From NCBI GenBank assembly GCA_002415485.1, contig DHYU01000023.1, positions 32,348 to 60,398 of the forward strand: a DNA stretch of 28,051 bases, read 5' to 3'. This stretch comes from Proteobacteria bacterium UBA5122 (GTDB taxonomy: Bacteria > Pseudomonadota > Gammaproteobacteria > Tenderiales > Tenderiaceae). The notes below the pieces were generated by a model, which saw nothing but the letters and a program-made list of their open reading frames with translations, did not search any database and had not been told where the DNA came from. This document shows, piece after piece, positions 8,449 through 14,370 of this stretch. Made by a program: the position numbers and the translations under genes. The number at the start of each line of letters is the position of its first letter. Position 1 is the first letter of the stretch.

Positions 8449-9021
8449 ATGAAGGTACTGGCATTAAGCGCGGCCTTGGTTGCGGCAGGAATTAGCGTGA
8501 ACGCCCAAGCAGTTGAAACATATACGATTGATTCATCACATACGTATCCAAATTTTGAAGTGGACCATCTCGGATTTTCTACGACACATGGCCGTTTCAA
8601 TAAAACCGAAGGTAAGTTGACGATCGATTGGGCAAATAACAGTGGTAGTGTAGATATTACGATTGATGCCGCCTCGGTTGATACTGGCCATCAAAAGCGT
8701 GATGATCATCTGCGTAATGCCGATTTTTTGAATGTCGTTGAATTTCCACAGATCACTTACAAGTCATCCAATGTCACCATCAAGGATAATAAAAGCGCTA
8801 CCGTTGAAGGTCAGTTGACCATTATGGGAATCAGCAAACCGGTTACGCTGGACGTTGAGAGCATTAACTGTGGTCCGCATCCAATGAAGAAAGGGACGCA
8901 TGTTTGTGGCTTTGATGCCACTGGCAGCTTCAAGCGTTCTGACTTTGATGTCAAATATGCCTTGCCCGCTGTCGGGGACGAGCTGAAACTGAAGATTCAG
9001 GTAGAGGCGCATCGCGACTAA
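8449..9021 (+). CDS. YceI family periplasmic lipid-binding protein
   Basis: 190-residue periplasmic protein of the YceI (lipocalin-like, polyisoprenoid-binding) family. It has a clear signal peptide (cleavage about residue 21, AQA|VE). The mature protein starts with the family hallmark YTIDSSHTYPNFEVDHLGFST and includes the conserved GRF, SVDTGHQKRDDHLRNADFLN and FPQITYKS segments. Two cysteines (CGPH and VCGF) could form a disulfide. The start at 8449 has a good GGGGAGA ribosome site. A strong terminator follows the stop by about 23 bases. YceI proteins are often reported as stress- or high-pH-induced in other bacteria; no regulator site was identified here. Confidence 0.93.
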   Translation: MKVLALSAALVAAGISVNAQAVETYTIDSSHTYPNFEVDHLGFSTTHGRFNKTEGKLTIDWANNSGSVDITIDAASVDTGHQKRDDHLRNADFLNVVEFPQITYKSSNVTIKDNKSATVEGQLTIMGISKPVTLDVESINCGPHPMKKGTHVCGFDATGSFKRSDFDVKYALPAVGDELKLKIQVEAHRD

Positions 9022-9044
9022 GCCTTGGAGATGATGTATTTTTT

Positions 9045-9069
9045 AGCCGGGCTGAGTCCCGGCTTTTTT
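9045..9069 (+). terminator. Rho-independent terminator after yceI
   Basis: Stem AGCCGGG (9045-9051) / CCCGGCT (9058-9064), 6-base loop, then a run of six T. It ends the membrane protein-yceI transcript. Confidence 0.9.
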
Positions 9070-9213
9070 GTCTCTGTTCCCTTTAAAGACTAATGTTGCG
9101 TACAGCGCGGATTCAGATCGGATTTGTAGAATGGCGCTATGTAAGTCACCGATTTTAACATTTGGTTTGATGTGCCGAGGCTGCGGAAAAACGCCTATCT
9201 TTTTGAAATTTAG

Positions 9214-9245
9214 GCAAAAAAAAGCCCGCGTAGCGGGCTCAGGTT
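9214..9245. terminator. Bidirectional terminator hairpin
   Basis: Seven-base-pair stem AGCCCGC (9223-9229) / GCGGGCT (9233-9239) with a 3-base loop, preceded by eight A and followed by CAGG and five T. On the minus strand it has an ideal T-tract; on the plus strand the T-tract is offset by four bases. It insulates the small-RNA block from the yceI side. No minus-strand gene that would need it was found between here and engB, so transcription running through from engB is the likely substrate. Confidence 0.7.
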
Positions 9246-9262
9246 TTTCTGGGTGCGACCCT

Positions 9263-9290
9263 TGAACTTTTAAAAGTCGGGCCGATCTTA
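9263..9290 (+). promoter_or_regulatory. Sigma-E (RpoE/AlgU)-like promoter of sRNA 1
   Basis: TGAACTT (9263-9269), 15-base spacer, ATCTTA (9285-9290). The sigma-E consensus is GGAACTT-N15/16-GTCNNA, so one base deviates in each element. The predicted start, about 9296-9298, coincides with the first hairpin of the RNA downstream. The element closely resembles the one at 9625-9652 in sequence and in its exact 15-base spacing. Confidence 0.55.
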
Positions 9291-9296
9291 CATAGT

Positions 9297-9420
9297 GAGC
9301 GCACCACGCATATGCGCTTACCCGCTCCCCCTCCCTGAGCGGGACCCCTCAAACCCGGTTTCCCCAAGCCGGGCTAGAATTTACCCCGGCCTCCCTCCAC
9401 GAAATGCCGGGGTTTTTTTT
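9297..9420 (+). ncRNA. Candidate small RNA 1 with C-rich hairpin loops
   Basis: A block of about 124 bases without an ORF that folds, by eye, into four consecutive hairpins. These are AGCGCA/TGCGCT (9298-9303 with 9313-9318); CCCGCTC/GAGCGGG (9321-9327 with 9337-9343, loop CCCCTCCCT); CCCGG(TTT)/(AAG)CCGGG (9354-9373, loop CCCC); and the terminator CCCCGGC/GCCGGGG (9384-9412, loop with CTCCCTCC) followed by eight T. Three of the loops expose C/U tracts complementary to Shine-Dalgarno sequences, the hallmark of several Hfq-type regulatory RNAs. A sigma-E-like promoter ends just before the first hairpin. The position on the far side of engB matches spf, ersA and sX13 in other gammaproteobacteria. 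Orthology is inferred from position and form, not from alignment. Confidence 0.6.
9384..9420 (+). terminator. Rho-independent terminator of sRNA 1
   Basis: CCCCGGC (9384-9390) / GCCGGGG (9406-9412) stem with a 15-base loop and an uninterrupted T8 tract. It is strong on the plus strand and has no T-tract on the minus strand. Confidence 0.85.
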
Positions 9421-9624
9421 GTCTTCTAGTTAGGGGTGGCGACAGCAGTGTGTTCTTGAGTGATCACAAAGCGTCAGCCTGCATACAGCGTGTTAATTTA
9501 TGCTCATGTGCCTGTTTGGCGAGTTTCCCAGAGTCACCCGGTTTCGGGCGACGATTGCCTTTTGTGTTGTGGTCCTCCCCCGAGAATCTTGTGCACAATC
9601 AGCAATTTTATTTTTTATTTTGTT

Positions 9625-9652
9625 GGAACTTTGTAAATAAGGGTGGGTCTTA
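9625..9652 (+). promoter_or_regulatory. Sigma-E (RpoE/AlgU) promoter of sRNA 2
   Basis: GGAACTT (9625-9631), 15-base spacer, GTCTTA (9647-9652). This is an exact match to the sigma-E consensus GGAACTT-N15-GTCNNA. The AT-rich tract just upstream (9605-9620) could act as an UP element. Predicted start is about 9658. Confidence 0.7.
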
Positions 9653-9675
9653 GAGGTTGTACGTGACAGATGCAC

Positions 9676-9707
9676 CCCGCTCGACTCTCCGATCTTGCGG
9701 GTTTTTT
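9676..9707 (+). terminator. Terminator-like hairpin within the sRNA 2 region
   Basis: CCCGC (9676-9680) / GCGGG (9697-9701) followed directly by six T (9702-9707). It may end a short form of sRNA 2 or act as a partial terminator before the longer hairpin at 9726-9756. Confidence 0.55.
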
Positions 9708-9725
9708 GGACCCCCTCTGGTGTTC

Positions 9726-9763
9726 CCGCCTCAGTATCCCTCATTGACTGAGGCGGTCTTTAT
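9726..9763. terminator. 10-bp hairpin between sRNA 2 and engB
   Basis: Perfect inverted repeat CCGCCTCAGT / ACTGAGGCGG with an 11-base loop. It is followed on the plus strand by TCTTTAT, a weak T-tract. It sits about 25 bases beyond the engB stop and could serve both convergent transcripts. Confidence 0.6.
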
Positions 9764-9787
9764 CCTCCTCCAAAACCATATTCCGGG

Positions 9788-10411
9788 TCAAGTAGAAAAA
9801 CCAAACCAATTATCTAATGTATTTTGTGCGTCTTCGACGCCAGTCCCCTTGAGTGCCGAAAATAGCTGGGCCGTGGCCCATGGGCGTTCGCGGTCGACAT
9901 CGAATTCCTTGGTCAGTGCTGTGCGTACCTGTTGCAATACATTGCTACCGGCGCCGCGACTCAATTTGTCTGCCTTGGTCAACAGAATGTGGACGGGCAT
10001 GCCTACATGCTTGCACCAGACCAGCATTTGGCGGTCAAAATCCGTCAATGGGTGGCGAATGTCCATCATCAGTATCAGGCCCGCCAGGCATTCTCGCTCA
10101 CGCAGATACCCCTCCAGCACCGATTGCCAGTGGCGCTTCACCTTTTCCGAGACCTTGGCATAGCCGTAGCCCGGCAGATCGACGATATGATGTGCATCAT
10201 CCAGGCAGAAGTAATTAATCTGTTGGGTGCGGCCCGGTGTTTTACTGGTGCGCGCCAAGGATTTCTGACCGGTGATACGATTGATGGCGCTCGATTTGCC
10301 GGCATTGGAGCGGCCGGCAAAGGCAATTTCGACACCTTGATCCGGTGGCAACTGCGTCAGCTCGGCGGCGCCTAGAATAAAGCGTGCCCGTTGGTACATC
10401 TTGCTTGGCAT
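9788..10411 (-). CDS. engB: Ribosome biogenesis GTPase EngB (YihA/YsxC)
   Basis: 207-residue essential GTPase acting in large-subunit ribosome assembly. All G motifs are readable: G1 GRSNAGKSS (33-41), G2 TPGRTQ (58-63), G3 DLPGYG (78-83), G4 TKADK (145-149) and G5 SALK (185-188). The N-terminal F-xx-GAAELTQLP preceding G1 is typical of the family. The ATG at 10411 shares its A with the TGA of the upstream cyclic-nucleotide-domain gene (TGATG), so the two are translationally coupled. Downstream, on the opposite strand, lie the two small-RNA candidates, the same convergent arrangement as spf/engB in enterobacteria. Confidence 0.97.
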   Translation of the reverse strand: MPSKMYQRARFILGAAELTQLPPDQGVEIAFAGRSNAGKSSAINRITGQKSLARTSKTPGRTQQINYFCLDDAHHIVDLPGYGYAKVSEKVKRHWQSVLEGYLRERECLAGLILMMDIRHPLTDFDRQMLVWCKHVGMPVHILLTKADKLSRGAGSNVLQQVRTALTKEFDVDRERPWATAQLFSALKGTGVEDAQNTLDNWFGFST

Positions 10412-10896
10412 CAGCGTTTGCCAGGGCCGTAGATATAACGCGACAGATTGACCTCTTCCGTCGACAGGCGACGCACCAAGTGGTCAAGGCTGATAATGGC
10501 ATGCTCCAGCAGGTTTACCGCGATGAATGGGTGTTCGACGCGCAGGCGCTTGTACATCGGGCGGCTCAGGCGCAGCAGTTGGGTTTTGGTGACCGAGCGC
10601 ATTTGCAGCATCCGCGGCTGGCGATCGAAGAAAGACATCTCGCCCATCAGCTCGCCTTCTTTCATGCTGCCGACTTCCACTTCGCGGCCGTTGTCGTCAA
10701 ACATCAGTGCAGCCTCGCCTTTGACGACAAAATACAGCGCCTCGCCGACCTCGCCCGCCTCGGCAACGATCTCGTTCTGCTTGTATTCAACAAACTCGGT
10801 GTATTCAAGAAGGGTTTCCACCTCTTTCATGGTGAGCGATTCGCACAGGTACTGCTGATTCATGAATGCGGTTAAATCAATGCCTTTTTTGACCAT
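10411..10896 (-). CDS. Stand-alone cyclic nucleotide-binding domain protein
   Basis: 161-residue protein consisting almost entirely of a Crp-type cyclic nucleotide-binding fold: jelly-roll strands from about residue 38 (KQNEIVAEAGEVGEALYFVVKGEA), then the phosphate-binding cassette GELMGEMSFFDRQPR (81-95) and Arg100-Ser101. There is no helix-turn-helix after the fold, so it is not a DNA-binding Crp/Fnr protein. The C-terminal 35 residues look helical. Whether it binds cAMP, cGMP or nothing is open: the GE and PR residues are present but ligand choice cannot be read. AGGAG lies about 10 bases before the ATG. It overlaps the start of engB and is divergent from dsbA. Confidence 0.85.
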   Translation of the reverse strand: MVKKGIDLTAFMNQQYLCESLTMKEVETLLEYTEFVEYKQNEIVAEAGEVGEALYFVVKGEAALMFDDNGREVEVGSMKEGELMGEMSFFDRQPRMLQMRSVTKTQLLRLSRPMYKRLRVEHPFIAVNLLEHAIISLDHLVRRLSTEEVNLSRYIYGPGKR

Positions 10897-10930
10897 GGTG
10901 TGGTTGCTCCTATAAGGGTCAAATTTAGTG

Positions 10931-10959
10931 GGAACGATGATAGCAACAAACTTGTCTCA
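10931..10959 (+). promoter_or_regulatory. Sigma-E-like promoter upstream of dsbA
   Basis: GGAACGA (10931-10937), 16-base spacer, GTCTCA (10954-10959). The first five -35 bases and the GTCNNA -10 element match the sigma-E consensus. It reads toward dsbA, giving a leader of about 130 bases that contains the hairpin at 10987-11009. Confidence 0.45.
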
Positions 10960-10986
10960 TCGACTAGCGACGGCGCGGCTACTTGC

Positions 10987-11009
10987 TGTCGACGGCAAAA
11001 GCGTCGACA
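10987..11009. repeat. Perfect 8-bp inverted repeat in the dsbA leader
   Basis: TGTCGACG (10987-10994) and CGTCGACA (11002-11009) around a 7-base spacer, between the divergent cyclic-nucleotide-domain gene and dsbA. No T-tract follows, so it is not a terminator. It could be an operator or an mRNA hairpin. Confidence 0.6.
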
Positions 11010-11094
11010 ATGCCGACCGGACCATCCAGCGACATCGCGCCAATCCTGCGCCTGTGTTGCAACAGCATACGAAGATAAAGAAAGGACTGTTGAG

Positions 11095-11733
11095 ATGATG
11101 AAACTGTTTAAATCTGCATTTGCACTGCTTGCGGCGTTGACATTCGCTGGTGCGGCCTCCGCCGCAGCGGTGGAAGAGGGCGAAACCTATCGCGCGATCA
11201 ATCCACCACAGGCGGTTGCGACCGACAACGGCAAGATTGAGGTGATCGAGGCGTTTTCGTACGGCTGTTCACACTGCCATCGTTTTGAGCCGGTGTTGGA
11301 GCGCTGGTTGAAGAGTAATGGTGATAAGGTTGAATTTGTGCGCCTGCCGGCCATCTTTAACCAACAAATGGAGTTGTTCGCCCGCGTTTATTATTCGCTG
11401 GAGGCCCTGGATGCGGTTGAAAAGGCCCACTTGCCAATCTTTGATGCCATCCATCTGCAAAAACGTAATTTGACCACGGATGAGCAGTTTGCCGATCTAG
11501 TTGCCGAACATGGTGTGGACCGTAAAAAGTTTTTGAAGGCGATGCGTTCGCCGTTTGTCGACACCAAGGTCAACCGCGCTTCCGAACTGGGCAAGCGCTA
11601 CCGTATAGAGGCGACGCCTTCTATGATCGTCCACGGCAAATACATTACCAACCCTGGCATGGGTCGCATCGGTTTCAACGGTATGCTGCAAGTGGTTGAG
11701 ACGCTGGTGGCTCAAGAGGCAAAGACCATGTAG
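11095..11733 (+). CDS. dsbA: Periplasmic thiol:disulfide oxidoreductase DsbA
   Basis: 212-residue thioredoxin-fold oxidase that introduces disulfides into exported proteins. It has a signal peptide (cleavage about residue 23, ASA|AA), active site Cys58-Ser-His-Cys61 in the context FSYGCSHCHRFEP, and cis-proline Pro175 in EATPSMIV. The CSHC dipeptide differs from E. coli CPHC but occurs in pseudomonad-type DsbA. The ATG at 11095 (AAAGGA 9 bases upstream) is chosen although the frame is open back to 10900, because the signal peptide begins there; ATG at 11098 is an equal alternative. A likely sigma-E promoter and an inverted repeat lie upstream, and a terminator follows. dsbA near engB matches the Pseudomonas arrangement. 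Confidence 0.95.
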   Translation: MMKLFKSAFALLAALTFAGAASAAAVEEGETYRAINPPQAVATDNGKIEVIEAFSYGCSHCHRFEPVLERWLKSNGDKVEFVRLPAIFNQQMELFARVYYSLEALDAVEKAHLPIFDAIHLQKRNLTTDEQFADLVAEHGVDRKKFLKAMRSPFVDTKVNRASELGKRYRIEATPSMIVHGKYITNPGMGRIGFNGMLQVVETLVAQEAKTM

Positions 11734-11758
11734 TTCATGGTTGATTTCGGGTGTATAC

Positions 11759-11790
11759 AACGGGCCGCGATTGCGGCCCGTTGTCGTTTT
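11759..11790 (+). terminator. Rho-independent terminator after dsbA
   Basis: Perfect 10-bp stem AACGGGCCGC (11759-11768) / GCGGCCCGTT (11773-11782), GATT loop, then GTCGTTTT. Confidence 0.85.
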
Positions 11791-11825
11791 ATCGAGTAGA
11801 ATAGGCGCCTTCGCAATCAAAATAG

Positions 11826-13481
11826 ATGGATCTCAAGCCAATGAATGCAGCCCAGTTGTTTGTCAGATGCCTGGAAAATGAAGGGGTCGAATATATCTTC
11901 GGCATCCCTGGCGAAGAAAATCTGGCGGTAATGGACGCATTGCTGGACTCGTCAATCAAATTCGTTACGGTCCGCCACGAACAGGGCGCGGCCTTTATGG
12001 CTGATGTCTATGGCCGTTTGACGGGCAAGGCGGGGGTCTGTCTGGCGACGCTTGGCCCCGGTGCCACCAATCTGATCACCGGCGTTGCCGATGCCAATAT
12101 GGACCACGCGCCGCTCATCGCCATTGCCGGCCAGGCCGGTACCGACCGCCTGCACAAAGAGTCGCACCAAGTGCTCGATCTGGAGGAGATGTTCCGTTCG
12201 ATCACCAAATATTCGGCACGCATGCTGCTGCCAGAGGTGATCCCCGAGGTGGTGCGCAAGGCCTTCAAGCTGGCGCAAACTGAAAAGACTGGCGCCTGCT
12301 TCATCGAATTCCCGGAAAACATCGCCGACATGGAGATCCCGGACGACTGCATGCCGCTGTGGTCAAAGAACCCGGTGATTCCCGCGCCGACCCAGGACCG
12401 CATCGATGCCGCCGCGGAGCTGATCTCGCAGGCCAAGCATCCGATTATCCTCGCCGGTCACGGTGTGGTCCGTGCCCATGCCTCGAGCGAACTCAGTGAG
12501 TTTGCCGCCAAACTCAATATCCCGGTGACCAATACCTTCATGGCCAAGGGCGTGGTGCCGTTTAAACACCCAACCGCCCTGGGCAGCGCAGGTCTGCAGG
12601 CCAAGGATTACGTGGGGGTCGGGTTCGACCGGGCCGATGTCATCATCTGTGTCGGTTATGACCTGGTCGAATACCACCCTTACCTGTGGCACCCGACCCG
12701 CGATCGCACCATTATTCACATCGACTTCCAGCCAGCCGAGGTTGACGCCCACTACGGAGTCAAGGTCGGTGTCGTCGGTGATATCAAACAATCGCTGCAA
12801 CGCATCGGTGAAAAATGCAGTGTACATAAGGGTGAAAAGGCCCTGGCTCCTTTGCGCGATGCGTTGATCAAGGACATGAACGAGCACGCCAAAAGCGATG
12901 CCTTCCCGGTGCAGCCGCAAAAGCTGATCTGGGATCTGCGCACGGCGATGGACCTATCTGACATTGCCATCTGTGACGTCGGTGCCCACAAGATGTGGAT
13001 GGCACGCATGTTCCGCTGCGAGTTGCCCAATACCTGCATCATCTCTAATGGGTTTGCCAGCATGGGCATTGCCGTGCCCGGCGCCATTGCCGCCAAGCTG
13101 GCTTACCCGGAGCGCAAGATTGTCGCCGTCACTGGCGATGCCGGTTTCCTGATGAACAGCCAGGAGATCGAGACCGCGATGCGGCTCAAGACACCGATCG
13201 TGATCCTGATCTGGAACGATGGCGGTTATGGCCTGATCGAGTGGAAACAGATGAATTATTACGGGCGCCCCAGCAATGTGCATTTTGGTAACCCGGATTT
13301 CGTCAAATATGCCGAGGCCTTCGGTGCCAAGGGCTATCGTATTGAAAAAACGGAAGATCTGCTGCCGACACTGAAGCAGGCGCTGGCCGACGATGTGGTC
13401 AGTATCATCGACTGCCCGGTCGACTATTCAGAAAACCTCAAACTTACCGCCAAACTTGGAGAGGCCGTTTTCCAACTCTAA
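11826..13481 (+). CDS. alsS: Acetolactate synthase, catabolic AlsS-like
   Basis: 551-residue thiamine-diphosphate enzyme that would condense two pyruvates to acetolactate and CO2. It has the N-terminal TPP fold with EGVEYIFGIPGEEN and catalytic Glu52 in RHEQGAAFMADVYGR, a central domain, and the C-terminal TPP-binding motif GDA (437-439) through Asn464 (usually GDG). The C-terminal part, with IEWKQMNYYGRPS and FGNPDFVKYAEAFGAKG, resembles the FAD-independent catabolic AlsS type rather than IlvB/IlvI; no small regulatory subunit follows. Two starts are possible: ATG 11826 (poor ribosome site) and ATG 11841 (MNAAQLFV, closer to family N-termini). No alsD is in the window. Another decarboxylase or carboligase specificity cannot be excluded. 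Confidence 0.82.
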   Translation: MDLKPMNAAQLFVRCLENEGVEYIFGIPGEENLAVMDALLDSSIKFVTVRHEQGAAFMADVYGRLTGKAGVCLATLGPGATNLITGVADANMDHAPLIAIAGQAGTDRLHKESHQVLDLEEMFRSITKYSARMLLPEVIPEVVRKAFKLAQTEKTGACFIEFPENIADMEIPDDCMPLWSKNPVIPAPTQDRIDAAAELISQAKHPIILAGHGVVRAHASSELSEFAAKLNIPVTNTFMAKGVVPFKHPTALGSAGLQAKDYVGVGFDRADVIICVGYDLVEYHPYLWHPTRDRTIIHIDFQPAEVDAHYGVKVGVVGDIKQSLQRIGEKCSVHKGEKALAPLRDALIKDMNEHAKSDAFPVQPQKLIWDLRTAMDLSDIAICDVGAHKMWMARMFRCELPNTCIISNGFASMGIAVPGAIAAKLAYPERKIVAVTGDAGFLMNSQEIETAMRLKTPIVILIWNDGGYGLIEWKQMNYYGRPSNVHFGNPDFVKYAEAFGAKGYRIEKTEDLLPTLKQALADDVVSIIDCPVDYSENLKLTAKLGEAVFQL

Positions 13482-13496
13482 CCCTGATTGTGCTGA

Positions 13497-14276
13497 ATGA
13501 ATCCGCCAAGTTTGCCGCAACAACACCTAAAATTATTGAGCTACAACATCCAGGTCGCGATGGCGTCGACCCGTGCGCGCCATTACCTGACACAGAGCTG
13601 GAAGCATGTGCTGCCGCACGCCCAGTGCTTTGATAATCTCGATCGCATTGCTCATGTTGTTGGTGATTATGACATTGTCGGTTTACAAGAGGTCGATGGC
13701 GGAAGTTTGCGCAGCTACTTTGTCAATCAAGTGGAATACCTGGCTGAACGCAGTAACTTTCCTTTTTGGCATCAGCAGACCAATCGAAATCTTGGCAAGG
13801 TAGCGCAGCATAGCAATGGCTTGCTCAGTCGCATTAAGCCCACTGTTATTACCGAATATAAACTACCGGGATTTTTACCAGGCCGCGGTGCGCTTAAAGT
13901 GCAATATGGTACTGGTCAGCACTCATTGACGGTGATTCTGGTTCATCTGGCCTTAGGCAAACGCGCCCGCGAATATCAGCTGGGTTTTATTGCTGACCTA
14001 GTTAATGAGCAGCCACATGCCTGTGTGATGGGGGATTTTAATTGTGCGCTGCATAGTCCCGAGATGGATAAGTTGTTTGCTGATACCAAACTGTGTGCCC
14101 CGGAAGAGAGGCATCTTACCTTTCCCAGTTGGCGACCGAAGCGTAACATCGATCACATCCTGACCACTGCAGAGTTGGAGGTGCGTGAGATCAAGGTTTT
14201 GGATGCCGCGCTTTCTGACCACCTGCCAATTTCCATGGAAATTGTTCTGCCGCAGGAACTTCAATTTTCTCCCTAA
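13497..14276 (+). CDS. Endonuclease/exonuclease/phosphatase (EEP) family protein
   Basis: 259-residue protein of the DNase I-like EEP fold. Metal and catalytic residues can be placed: Asn17 in SYNIQ, Glu65 in GLQEVD, His150 in LVHLALG, Asp180 and Asn182 in GDFN, Asp219-His220 in IDHIL, and Ser240-Asp241-His242 in SDHLP. There is no signal peptide or membrane segment, so it is likely cytoplasmic. Members act on DNA, phosphoinositides, sphingomyelin or other phosphodiesters; the target cannot be decided. It starts 15 bases after the acetolactate synthase stop and may share its transcript, although a metabolic link is not evident. Confidence 0.85.
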   Translation: MNPPSLPQQHLKLLSYNIQVAMASTRARHYLTQSWKHVLPHAQCFDNLDRIAHVVGDYDIVGLQEVDGGSLRSYFVNQVEYLAERSNFPFWHQQTNRNLGKVAQHSNGLLSRIKPTVITEYKLPGFLPGRGALKVQYGTGQHSLTVILVHLALGKRAREYQLGFIADLVNEQPHACVMGDFNCALHSPEMDKLFADTKLCAPEERHLTFPSWRPKRNIDHILTTAELEVREIKVLDAALSDHLPISMEIVLPQELQFSP

Positions 14277-14370
14277 AATGCGGAATGGCGTTTCTAAAAA
14301 TTTTGAATGATAGTACGTTATATAAGTGTTGTATTTATGATGGACGCATAAGAAAAGGAACGGTTAACGC

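Larger units (their letters stand above)
9658..9763 (+). ncRNA. Candidate small RNA 2 (ErsA/Spot 42 position)
   Basis: Non-coding stretch downstream of a consensus sigma-E promoter and convergent with engB. Two hairpins are visible: CCCGC/GCGGG (9676-9680 with 9697-9701, an inner TCG/CGA stem and pyrimidine loop ACTCTC) followed by T6; and a perfect 10-bp stem CCGCCTCAGT/ACTGAGGCGG (9726-9735 with 9747-9756, loop containing ATCCCTC) followed by TCTTTAT. The RNA could end near 9707 (about 50 bases) or near 9763 (about 105 bases). As I recall, P. aeruginosa ErsA is AlgU-dependent, lies beside engB near polA and acts through UCCC-containing sequences; this candidate shares the place, the promoter class and the UCCC loop. 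The 3' end and orthology are inference. Confidence 0.55.

Noticed and set aside
9214..9420. Minus-strand RNA with GGA-containing loops (a CsrA/RsmA sponge) ending at the 9223-9239 terminator
   Set aside because: On the minus strand the same hairpins show GGGAGG and GGAGGGAG in loops and a good terminator, but I found no promoter on that strand, whereas the plus strand has a sigma-E-like promoter at the right distance and a T8 terminator. Kept as a weaker alternative.
9453..9468. CRP-type operator in TTGAGTGATCACA
   Set aside because: Only the right half (TCACA) matches at the required spacing; the left half does not.
9068..9780. Short ORFs and tRNA-like or tmRNA-like elements in the engB-yceI gap
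   Set aside because: The short frames lack ribosome sites and conserved sequence. I compared the hairpins by memory with tRNA, tmRNA, 6S, SRP and RNase P RNAs and none fitted.
10900..11094. N-terminal extension of dsbA by 65 codons
   Set aside because: It would place the signal peptide in the middle of the protein and overlap the promoter; ATG 11095 has a proper ribosome site.
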